Assembly (NCBI GenBank): GCA_017397845.1
Contig: JAFQHU010000018.1
Span: 1-64,000 of the forward strand
DNA length: 64,000 bases
Source of the DNA: Clostridia bacterium
Lineage (GTDB): Bacteria > Bacillota > Clostridia > Oscillospirales > Acutalibacteraceae
Direction of reading: 5' to 3'
Positions 8,271 to 15,893 of this stretch are shown piece after piece. The translations under genes were made by a program, and so were the position numbers. The notes under the pieces are model-generated. The model saw only the letters and a list, made by a program, of their open reading frames with translations, did not search any database and was not told the origin of the DNA. The first letter of the stretch is position 1; the number at the start of each line of letters is the position of its first letter.

Positions 8271-9746
8271 TTATTTCATTTTCGCTATCAGCTCATCCGT
8301 ATCCTTGAGATTGATTCTCTTTGAGCAGATGGATGTTCTGTACTCTTTGCCGTTTGCGGTCTTTTCCTCGGCTCTGTATTTACCGTAGCTGCAGGTCACT
8401 ACCGTGCCGTCAGCAAGAACCACATTACCGCAGTAGCCTGTATCGGCGTTGGCATAATATTCGGGAGCGGTCTGTCTTTCGTCATAAATGTGAGCTATTT
8501 TGATTCTGTACTGACCCTCACTGCCGTTTTTAAGATCCTCATAAGTACCTACCCAAGCAACAAGACCTTCACTTATCCAACCTCTTTTTCCGTCGGTGGC
8601 ATCCTTAGCATTACATCTTGCCTTGTCCCCTCTTTCGATAGAGCGGAAGGTGATGAAAAGTCTGCCGTCAGGGGTATAATCCGCCTTATGTCTCTCACCG
8701 TTGAGAGCGGCAGGCGCTTCCACAGGAGTACTCCAGGTTTTACCCTCATCGTTGGAGAAGGAAATAAGAGAATTCATCTTTTTCGTCTGGCTTCGTGTGA
8801 TAAGACACAATTCATCGCCCTGACCCATATCGGAGCGTATAACCTCAACCTCGCACATGTTGGAGCTTTTTTCAATTTCACGGTAAGCAGAGAAATACTT
8901 TTCGGGCACACTCCACTGCATATTACCCTTTTCGTCAAAGGAAAGGATAGTTTTATAATTATAAAAGTCAGAATCGTGGAAAAGACCCATCCATTTATCG
9001 ACGAATTCACCGTTTTCCTTGAGTCTTGTAAGGCTGGACATTGCCACAATGGGGGTTACACCGTTTTCACCGTCGTGACCGTAAAAACGCCGGAACTCTG
9101 TCCATGTTTCGCCCTCATCATCGGAAAGTGAGCATTCGAAGCCGCCGGGAGTTTCCATGTTCGGCCATTTGGAATTGGCTGAGATAAGAATAAGCTTATC
9201 GGGTGTGCCGTCACTGAACTCCAGCCTGTAAACAGTGGGAGTTTCGAGAGAATTCACCCAACTTGCGGGAGTATTTTTTACTTCGCTGTCCCAACTTGCA
9301 CCGCCGTTGGTGCTTATTTTGTTTAAAACAGCGCCTTTACCGTGTCCTGCGGGGTAAACAGTAAGAATATTACCGTTTTTGAGCAGCACACTGTCAGGAT
9401 GTGCCATATAATCAAGGGAATTATCTACCGTAGAAAGAGTGTAAAGATATTCGTATTTACTTCCCTTAAGCTCTTCGGGGAGAGTGCTTAAATCGAGCTC
9501 AGGAACAGTATAATCACCGCCGGTGAAATTATTACCTAAAAACAGAACCGCTATTTTGTCAAAAAATTGCTTGATTTTTTTTATGATGCCTTCAAAAAAC
9601 ACCTTTATGCTTTCGCCTTTTTTTAAAAAAACACCCTCAAAATTGCATTCTGTTTCCTTTGCCTCTGCCGCCGCTGCAGTAATACCGCAGGTTAAAATCA
9701 GTACAGAAGCCAGAATAATGCACAGCATTTTTTTTATTGTTTTCAT
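8271..9746 (-). CDS. Secreted sialidase-like (BNR/Asp-box) protein
   Basis: 491 residues with a signal peptide (KKMLCIILASVLILTCGITAAAA). The body is a sialidase-like beta-propeller with three readable Asp boxes: STNGGASW 145-152, SDDEGETW 208-215 and SNDEGKTW 331-338. Between the signal peptide and the propeller is an aromatic amphipathic stretch (about residues 48-70, with IKKIKQFFDKI). The propeller fold suggests exo-alpha-sialidase or another glycan-active enzyme. I could not confirm the catalytic Arg triad by eye, so the substrate is open. The start is supported by AAGGAGG. It is divergent from the D,D-carboxypeptidase gene. Confidence 0.75.
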   Translation of the reverse strand: MKTIKKMLCIILASVLILTCGITAAAAEAKETECNFEGVFLKKGESIKVFFEGIIKKIKQFFDKIAVLFLGNNFTGGDYTVPELDLSTLPEELKGSKYEYLYTLSTVDNSLDYMAHPDSVLLKNGNILTVYPAGHGKGAVLNKISTNGGASWDSEVKNTPASWVNSLETPTVYRLEFSDGTPDKLILISANSKWPNMETPGGFECSLSDDEGETWTEFRRFYGHDGENGVTPIVAMSSLTRLKENGEFVDKWMGLFHDSDFYNYKTILSFDEKGNMQWSVPEKYFSAYREIEKSSNMCEVEVIRSDMGQGDELCLITRSQTKKMNSLISFSNDEGKTWSTPVEAPAALNGERHKADYTPDGRLFITFRSIERGDKARCNAKDATDGKRGWISEGLVAWVGTYEDLKNGSEGQYRIKIAHIYDERQTAPEYYANADTGYCGNVVLADGTVVTCSYGKYRAEEKTANGKEYRTSICSKRINLKDTDELIAKMK

Positions 9747-9777
9747 TGTGTTTCCTCCTTACATTTCATTGTTTTCA

Positions 9778-9806
9778 ATTATTGCATAAAATCATAAAAA
9801 TGTCAA
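9778..9806 (-). promoter_or_regulatory. Promoter of the sialidase-like gene
   Basis: Minus-strand -35 TTGACA (9801-9806), 17-bp spacer, -10 AATAAT (9778-9783). Confidence 0.65.
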
Positions 9807-9854
9807 ACACTTTGCCCGTAAGAAAATCTTAATAATTCTTTCCCTTTAAAGTAA

Positions 9855-9883
9855 TTGACTACAATTTTTTCTTATGCTAAAAT
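9855..9883 (+). promoter_or_regulatory. Promoter of the D,D-carboxypeptidase gene
   Basis: -35 TTGACT (9855-9860), 17-bp spacer, -10 TAAAAT (9878-9883), about 35 bases before the RBS. Confidence 0.65.
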
Positions 9884-9925
9884 CTTTTATACAAGCAAAA
9901 AATTTCCGCTCAAGAGGTACATATA

Positions 9926-11686
9926 ATGAAAAAAACTATCATTCTTTTAACTTTTCTCTTTTCCTTTACTCTGTGTGGCTCTCTTTTTTCTTCGGCTATG
10001 GCACCGCCCGATACTTCGGTGACGGCAAACGTTCCTGACCTTACCGTTACACAGCCGTCAACCACCGAACCGACTACAGCTGAATCCACTACGGTGCCCG
10101 CTACGACTGCGCCGTCTACTACCAAGCCCGCTGCCAAACCCAAGGTTAAGCTCAGCACCCCCACAGGTCTCACTTTTTCCTCTGCAACCACCACAAGCAT
10201 AACAATCAAATGGAAGGCTGTGCCGGGTGCAGAAAGCTACAGCATTTACTGCGGCGTTTCGGGCAAAGACGGTTATACTCTCGTCGGCAAATCAAAAAGC
10301 ACCTCTTTCACCGTTACCGGTCTAAACGGTAAATACCGCTATAAAATCAAAATCAAAGCTACTGCCAAAGGTAAAACAACCTCTGACTACAGCAAGCTAA
10401 TCAAACTGTACACCGTTCCGCCGAGAGCCGCAAAACCCGAATTCGTTTCCCGCGACGGCGCAAGCGTTACCCTGAAATGGGCCAAAACGGGCAGAGAAAA
10501 TTTCTATGAGGTTTATGTCGCTTCATCCAAAAACGGCAAATACAGAAAGGTAACAACCACCAAAAAAACTACCTTTACCTATGAAAAAAAGACACCCGAA
10601 AAGGCATATTATTTTAAAATAGTCCCGGTCATAGATACCAAAGACCAATACTTAAAAGGCAAAGCCTCAAAAATCAAAAAAACATATATCGGCAAAATTT
10701 CCGTTGAGCTGCCCGATATTATTAGAAAGGGCGAATACCCCGAAATCACCGTACCCTATTATAATTCAAAGGTGAAATGGAAATCTTCCGACAAATCCGT
10801 AATAAAAATAAAGGACGGCAGACTTTACGCCGTCGGTCAGGGCAAAGCAAAGCTCACAGCCATATACAAAAAGAAGTACAAAAGAACGGTAACGGTAAAG
10901 GTTTCCGCTCCCACTCTGAGCTACATGTCCGCCGTTTACGATGTGACAAACAAAGAATATATTTATCATAACCGACTCAATGAACGCTGTTATCCGGCAA
11001 GCATCACCAAACTCGTTACCGCTCTCGTGGCACTCAAATATATGGACGAAGACGACACCATAACTGTGGGCAGTGAGCTTAACATGGTAGAAGCATATTC
11101 CAGCCGCTGCGACATAAAATGGGGCGAAAAATTCAGACTCAGGGATATTCTTTACGGTCTGCTCCTGCCCTCAGGCGGAGATGCGGCATACACCGTGGCC
11201 GTAAACTGTGCACGTAAGGTTTCCGGAAACAAAAATATGGGCTATGTGGCGGCGAAGAATTATTTCGTAAAGCTTATGAACGAATATATGGATGACATCG
11301 GTGCCACAGGCTCACATTTCGTAAATCCCCACGGCTATCCCGTAAAGGGTCATTACTCTACGGTACATGATCTGGTTTTGGTAGCTAACAAGGTGCTTAA
11401 AAATAAAACCCTGAAAAGCATCACCTCAACCTCATACAAATACGTAAGAGCTCTCACCGGTGAGGGGCACTCCTGGGGCACCACCAACTCCCTTATCGCT
11501 TCTTATGCCTACTACTATTCGCCCTACGCCATCGGCATGAAAACAGGAACGGTGGAAGACGATTACACAGGCATCATCGGTGCCTTTAAAAAGAACAATA
11601 AAACATATATAACAGTGGTTATCGGCTGTGAAAGCTATAATGCGAGATATGATGCTACTCATAAGCTGATACGGACCTATCTGTAA
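9926..11686 (+). CDS. D-alanyl-D-alanine carboxypeptidase (S11) with Fn3 and Ig-like domains
   Basis: 586 residues: a signal peptide, then a Thr/Pro linker (about 30-70), two Fn3 domains (about 75-165 and 168-255), a BIG2-like Ig domain (about 258-327), then the peptidase. The active-site Ser-x-x-Lys is S359-I-T-K362 and KTG is at 539-541. The usual Ser-Gly-Asn motif reads S416-G-G here. The family trims pentapeptide stems of peptidoglycan outside the membrane. Fn3 and Ig domains placed N-terminal to an S11 domain are unusual and suggest wall or glycan binding. The gene stands alone under its own promoter and ends at a terminator. Confidence 0.82.
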   Translation: MKKTIILLTFLFSFTLCGSLFSSAMAPPDTSVTANVPDLTVTQPSTTEPTTAESTTVPATTAPSTTKPAAKPKVKLSTPTGLTFSSATTTSITIKWKAVPGAESYSIYCGVSGKDGYTLVGKSKSTSFTVTGLNGKYRYKIKIKATAKGKTTSDYSKLIKLYTVPPRAAKPEFVSRDGASVTLKWAKTGRENFYEVYVASSKNGKYRKVTTTKKTTFTYEKKTPEKAYYFKIVPVIDTKDQYLKGKASKIKKTYIGKISVELPDIIRKGEYPEITVPYYNSKVKWKSSDKSVIKIKDGRLYAVGQGKAKLTAIYKKKYKRTVTVKVSAPTLSYMSAVYDVTNKEYIYHNRLNERCYPASITKLVTALVALKYMDEDDTITVGSELNMVEAYSSRCDIKWGEKFRLRDILYGLLLPSGGDAAYTVAVNCARKVSGNKNMGYVAAKNYFVKLMNEYMDDIGATGSHFVNPHGYPVKGHYSTVHDLVLVANKVLKNKTLKSITSTSYKYVRALTGEGHSWGTTNSLIASYAYYYSPYAIGMKTGTVEDDYTGIIGAFKKNNKTYITVVIGCESYNARYDATHKLIRTYL

Positions 11687-11687
11687 C

Positions 11688-11721
11688 AAACACAAAACTC
11701 CCGACTTTAACATCGGGAGTT
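11688..11721. terminator. Bidirectional terminator, copy B of the 34-nt repeat
   Basis: The same CTCCCGA/TCGGGAG hairpin as at 8220-8253, 33 of 34 bases identical. It lies between the convergent carboxypeptidase and phosphoesterase genes. Confidence 0.75.
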
Positions 11722-11741
11722 TAATTTTACGGGAAATTCTT

Positions 11742-12626
11742 TTAATATGTATATCTAAGGCCCTCAAGCCATTCGTTTTCTACGAAGTTTCTGCCTCTTA
11801 CCACTACTTCATTTTCATAAACTTCAACTACAACGCCGTTACCCTCGGCAGTCGCACGGGGAACATTTACCGTGTCTACTCCGCCCTGAGTCTGGAAGCT
11901 GTATTCGTCGATTTCTTTATGAGTATGACCGTAAAGATACAAAACATCTTCATAATCATTGAGAATCTCAGCAAGAGCATCCTGTTCGACACCTGTCAGC
12001 TGATAAAGAGGATGATGATTGAAAACGAAAATGGGCTTACCGGTAGCTGATGCCTCATCGAGAACACCCTTCAGCCAAGTAAACTGTGCTTCGGTCATAA
12101 AGCATTCGTTTACTGAAAGCTCTTCACTAGCGAGAAAAATCATATAACAGCCGTTTACCACCTTGTAATAATATGGTCTGTTTATGTTATTGCTGAAGTA
12201 AAGTCTGTTGTTGAGAATATATTCGCTTCTGAATTTTTCGTAATCTCCCTCACCGTTACCGATGTCATGATTACCCAAAGCCACGAAAATATTTTCTGCC
12301 GGATTAACAGCTCTCACGCCTGTATAGAAAAAGAAATTTTCGATAGTTTGTCCGTTCATGGTGTTATCGCCGAGAAATACCACAGCATCATTATCTCCGC
12401 CTGATTTCAGTCCCTTGAGCACATCATAGAACACACTGTAGGGTTTGGGATTATTTGACTCTACGTGGATATCAGAAACAGCAGAGAAGCTCATTATAAC
12501 CTCTTCGGGCTTTTCTGCGGTGTAAGTAACCTCAGCAGAGCCAAAGGCAGGTGACATCATCATAAGAAGAGTCATAATAGTTGCCAATAAATCTTTGATG
12601 TAAATAATTACTGTTGAAAAATCCAT
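11742..12626 (-). CDS. Exported calcineurin-like metallophosphoesterase
   Basis: 294 residues. A hydrophobic N-terminal segment (about 8-30, LLATIMTLLMMM) suggests export or membrane anchoring. The dinuclear-metal motifs are all present in order: SDIH, VFLGDN, ALGNHDIG, FNHHPLY and YGHTHKEID. The substrate is unknown; the family covers phosphodiesters, nucleotides and lipid intermediates. It has its own promoter (12658-12686) and an RBS AGAAGGA. The next gene upstream, a tyrosine phosphatase, is on the same strand but is separated by that promoter. Confidence 0.82.
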   Translation of the reverse strand: MDFSTVIIYIKDLLATIMTLLMMMSPAFGSAEVTYTAEKPEEVIMSFSAVSDIHVESNNPKPYSVFYDVLKGLKSGGDNDAVVFLGDNTMNGQTIENFFFYTGVRAVNPAENIFVALGNHDIGNGEGDYEKFRSEYILNNRLYFSNNINRPYYYKVVNGCYMIFLASEELSVNECFMTEAQFTWLKGVLDEASATGKPIFVFNHHPLYQLTGVEQDALAEILNDYEDVLYLYGHTHKEIDEYSFQTQGGVDTVNVPRATAEGNGVVVEVYENEVVVRGRNFVENEWLEGLRYTY

Positions 12627-12657
12627 ATTTTATCCTTCTTTCTTTGAATTTTAAAGA

Positions 12658-12686
12658 ATTATACCATATTATTCCGGTTTTGTAAA
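12658..12686 (-). promoter_or_regulatory. Promoter of the metallophosphoesterase gene
   Basis: Minus-strand -35 TTTACA (12681-12686), 17-bp spacer, -10 TATAAT (12658-12663). Confidence 0.7.
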
Positions 12687-12699
12687 TGTTTCGTTATAC

Positions 12700-13161
12700 T
12701 TATTTCAAACTTTTCGCCAATGCCGCGCAACCCTCATAAATATCCCTGTATGCCACATCAAATCTTCCCGAATACCAAGGGTCTGCCACATCGCCTTTTC
12801 TGTCTGTATAATCCATCAGCTTATGAACCTTCCCATCCGGGTCTTTGCCGAAAATTTTACCGATATTTCGGATATTCATGCTGTCCATGGCAATAAAAAG
12901 GTCATACTTTTCGTAATCGCTTTTCTTCAACTGCACTGCCCTCTTACCTTCACATGAGATACCGTGTTTTTTCAGCTCCTCTTTTGCAGGGGGATAAACG
13001 GGATTGCCTGTATTCCCCCATATTTCTTCTGTACTCGTAGCAGCGGAGCGGACAATAAAATCGTCCTCCCTGCCTTGCTGTTTTATCAAATCCCTGAATA
13101 TAAATTCTGCCATAGGTGAACGGCATATATTCCCGTGGCAGATAAACATAATTTTAGTCAT
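12700..13161 (-). CDS. Low-molecular-weight protein tyrosine phosphatase
   Basis: About 153 residues. The P-loop near the N-terminus is ICHGNICRS (C-x5-R) and the general-acid loop near the C-terminus is DVADPWYSG. It probably dephosphorylates phosphotyrosine proteins in the cytoplasm, often linked to capsule or stress control. I chose the ATG at 13161 because AAGGAAGG sits 4 bases upstream; the frame runs 11 codons further up, into the GH116 gene, without a site. It starts just past the GH116 stop, so the two genes form an operon. Confidence 0.88.
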   Translation of the reverse strand: MTKIMFICHGNICRSPMAEFIFRDLIKQQGREDDFIVRSAATSTEEIWGNTGNPVYPPAKEELKKHGISCEGKRAVQLKKSDYEKYDLFIAMDSMNIRNIGKIFGKDPDGKVHKLMDYTDRKGDVADPWYSGRFDVAYRDIYEGCAALAKSLK

Positions 13162-13172
13162 AAAACCTTCCT

Positions 13173-15635
13173 TTATTTTACTGTTATTTCCCACTCACTC
13201 AAATCTCCTTTAAGACATGTGATATTACATTCTCCGTCGCTGAATACAACCTCCGCCAATATTTCAGGAAGCACAAGCGGGAAAGCAATATTTTTATTTA
13301 CAGGAGAAAAACTGAGCTTTTTATTTTCATAATCAACTCTCAGTCCGGAAACTGCAATAAGCGTGGACCAACTTGACATAGGTCTTGTGTAATGGTGTCC
13401 GCACTCCCAATGATCCCAAAAATGACCCAACCTCAACTGATTATTATGTATTGACTCGACGATAATATCAGATATTTCATTAAGTCCCACATTAAGTGAA
13501 AGAGCCGAAAAAACATATCCTATCCCTGTCCAGACAGCTCCTGCCTGACAATTTTTATATGTATGTACGGTAGTATTCCTGTTTTCCGGCACAGTAGCAT
13601 TAACCAACCCCTGTTCACTGTCGAAATTACTTCGGAAAATATAATCAGCTACCGCCCGCACTCTTTCATCAGAAAGATTTCCGTCAAGTCCCGTCATTCT
13701 CAGAAACCATTCTCCGTCAAGCTGATCACTCATAAGAGATTCATCGGTTTCATTTTCACTTTTCCAAAGGTTATAATATTTACCGTTCCAAAGCTTTTCT
13801 TCAAGAGATTTTTTCCCTCGCTCTAAAATATTATTCCATCTGTCGGAGCAGTATTTGTCACCCGCTCTGTCGGCAATTATTGCTGCCGCTTTCAACGCAG
13901 CAAGCCAAAGAACGGAAAGATATGCGGGAGTTCCCGAAAAATTCCATGCATCATAAGTATTGCGTTTTGTATCGTAATCAGGCAACCCGTCACCGTCAGT
14001 ATCGAGCTTTTCCATGGAATCCATGGCACGTTTTACGTTATCCCACAGAGAAGCAAGATACTCTCTGTCACCTGTAAAAAGATAATCGCGAAGCACCATC
14101 AGCACAAACTGCATATTCATATCAACCCGATCGAAGCTTTTATCGGTACCTTTCATATCGGGATTAAACAAATGATGAACCCTGCCGTCTTTTCTTTGAT
14201 ACTTTGCCCCCATTTTCATCTGCTTTTTCTGCAGATCAGGGAAAAGACTGATAAGTGAAAAAGATGCGTGATAAGTAATATCAGTAGTATGAAGTCCGCA
14301 AAAGCCAAGACCCTCCCACAAACCAAAATTACCGTTTTTAAGATAAACCGAGCTTTTTATGAGGGGTGAAAGATTTGATGACCAGGAGTCGGGATAAAAC
14401 GAAGGTAAATTTGTCGAATAAAGAAGATCGGCAAAATTTATCGCAGCGTTACAAACCTCTTTATAATTATCACTTAAAAATCTGTTGGCATCAAGAGCGT
14501 TTTTATAAAGGTTTTCATAATAATGACCGAGCCTTTCACCCTTTTCACCAAAATGATTGGGGAAATACCATGTCAGAATAAATCGGATGTTTTTCTTTTC
14601 ACCCGGCCCGAGCATTACCTCAGAACAAAGTGCGCATGAGCCGAAATCTTTGCCCATTCTGAACATTTGTCTCAAACAGCAGCTCAGAAAATCAATTTTA
14701 TCTTTCCTCGAAGAAAGAAAGTCGGCATTACAGTACCTGATACGGCTGAGTAAGGAAGCCGCAAACGGATATTCTGAATACTCACGGCACAGGCAGTCAA
14801 GCCTGTCATCACTGAGCAGTCCGAAATTGACCGGTACGGCAGGCGGCTTTGAGCCTTTTTCACTGTTCGGTAGCTTCCCCTTTTCTCTGAATCCGAAAAG
14901 AAAAGACTCCTGCGTTACGCCAAAGACCGAATTGCCCACATATTCTTTCATAAAACGGTAAAAGTCCGCCGTAATATACGTTTTTTCTCCGTCACCGTTT
15001 ATACTGAAGCACAAATTCCCGCACGACGGTGATTTTGTCTTTTTTTTCGGCTCTATATGAACACCTACACCGTCGCCAACTCTGTGAATAGAGTTTTTGT
15101 TTCCCTCTTTCCTGTTGGCAAAATTGGGTTCAAGGGCACCAAGAAGGCTTACGGTCACATTGCCGTCAGTGGGATTTTCAACTGTAAAATCCATATAAAA
15201 CCCCGGCGTTGATGAAACATCACTGTTATGAGGGACAAAGGGCGAAACCGCCGCCAAATTAAGTTTACAGGATAATGAGCTGTCAACATAATTCAGATCA
15301 CAGACAGGAAATCTGCCGTCAAACTCAATCCTTTCAATTGGTTTATTCCATGCGAACATACGGTAAGTGAAATCGTCAGCGTTGGTTTTCATTCCAAGCT
15401 TACGTATAATCGGCTTACCGCTGTCTTTCGTTTCACGCACCCAGAATGATAAGGCACCCGTACTGCCTTCACCGTCATCCACCTTTTTTTCGAAACATTT
15501 TTCAGTTAATCTCGGCTGATTCGCAATAAGCCAATAATGAAACTCTCCGTCAGGCAAAAGCTCTACGCTTCCGCTGCCGATACCGCCTAAAGCAATGCCG
15601 CTTGTATGAGTTTTAGCAGTTGTAATCTTTGCCAT
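13173..15635 (-). CDS. GH116 family glycoside hydrolase (GBA2/beta-glucosidase-like)
   Basis: 820 residues, with no signal peptide and so probably cytoplasmic. The N-terminal beta domain starts GIALGGIGSGSVEL, and the C-terminal (alpha/alpha)6 domain carries the family landmarks. The likely nucleophile is E441 in FGLWEGLGFCG, and the likely acid/base Asp is D562 in NTYDAWNFSG, following DGDGLPDYD. Known members cleave beta-glucosides, beta-xylosides or glucosylceramide. Residue assignment is by motif likeness, not alignment. RBS CGAGGTG; promoter at 15681-15709. It is the first gene of an operon with the tyrosine phosphatase. Confidence 0.85.
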   Translation of the reverse strand: MAKITTAKTHTSGIALGGIGSGSVELLPDGEFHYWLIANQPRLTEKCFEKKVDDGEGSTGALSFWVRETKDSGKPIIRKLGMKTNADDFTYRMFAWNKPIERIEFDGRFPVCDLNYVDSSLSCKLNLAAVSPFVPHNSDVSSTPGFYMDFTVENPTDGNVTVSLLGALEPNFANRKEGNKNSIHRVGDGVGVHIEPKKKTKSPSCGNLCFSINGDGEKTYITADFYRFMKEYVGNSVFGVTQESFLFGFREKGKLPNSEKGSKPPAVPVNFGLLSDDRLDCLCREYSEYPFAASLLSRIRYCNADFLSSRKDKIDFLSCCLRQMFRMGKDFGSCALCSEVMLGPGEKKNIRFILTWYFPNHFGEKGERLGHYYENLYKNALDANRFLSDNYKEVCNAAINFADLLYSTNLPSFYPDSWSSNLSPLIKSSVYLKNGNFGLWEGLGFCGLHTTDITYHASFSLISLFPDLQKKQMKMGAKYQRKDGRVHHLFNPDMKGTDKSFDRVDMNMQFVLMVLRDYLFTGDREYLASLWDNVKRAMDSMEKLDTDGDGLPDYDTKRNTYDAWNFSGTPAYLSVLWLAALKAAAIIADRAGDKYCSDRWNNILERGKKSLEEKLWNGKYYNLWKSENETDESLMSDQLDGEWFLRMTGLDGNLSDERVRAVADYIFRSNFDSEQGLVNATVPENRNTTVHTYKNCQAGAVWTGIGYVFSALSLNVGLNEISDIIVESIHNNQLRLGHFWDHWECGHHYTRPMSSWSTLIAVSGLRVDYENKKLSFSPVNKNIAFPLVLPEILAEVVFSDGECNITCLKGDLSEWEITVK

Positions 15636-15680
15636 AATTCACCTCGTTATTAGTGACTTATAATACTTATTTCTGAAATA

Positions 15681-15709
15681 ATATTATCATATAAATAAAA
15701 GTGTTGCAA
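15681..15709 (-). promoter_or_regulatory. Promoter of the GH116 gene
   Basis: Minus-strand -35 TTGCAA (15704-15709), 17-bp spacer, -10 TAATAT (15681-15686). Confidence 0.6.
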
Positions 15710-15732
15710 CAATTAATTTTAATCTGAAAACG

Positions 15733-15769
15733 CAAAAAAATCACCCTTCCGCCTGAACGGAAGTGTGAT
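15733..15769 (-). terminator. Terminator, probably the original one of the GGGtGRT operon
   Basis: A 12-bp stem with one mismatch (ATCAC-CTTCCG / CGGAAG-GTGAT), followed on the minus strand by T7. It lies just beyond the decayed copy of the GGGtGRT 3' end, so it may be the terminator that gene once used. Confidence 0.6.
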
Positions 15770-15796
15770 GTAAAAGTCTTGAAGGTAACTTGTTTA

Positions 15797-15847
15797 CTTG
15801 CCTCTTCAATAGGGCTGTTCAAGGGCTGTCATACCAACCATGGGTGA
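15797..15847 (-). pseudogene. Displaced remnant of the GGGtGRT gene 3' end
   Basis: GCCTCTTCAATAG (15800-15812) and GTCATACCAACCATGGG (15828-15844) are identical to 19833-19845 and 19863-19879, inside the last 20 codons of the GGGtGRT gene. They have the same order, the same strand and nearly the same spacing (28 against 30 bases). The remnant is frameshifted and carries no function. It brackets the LRR2/XRE2 cassette together with the intact gene end. Confidence 0.75.
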
Positions 15848-15853
15848 ATATAC

Positions 15854-15889
15854 AAAAAAAGGGAACGGTTTGAGCCGTTCCCTTTTTTT
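15854..15889 (-). terminator. Terminator of LRR2
   Basis: Stem GGGAACGG / CCGTTCCC with loop TTTGAG, flanked by A7 and T7, placed 5 bases after the LRR2 stop. Confidence 0.85.
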
Positions 15890-15893
15890 GTGT

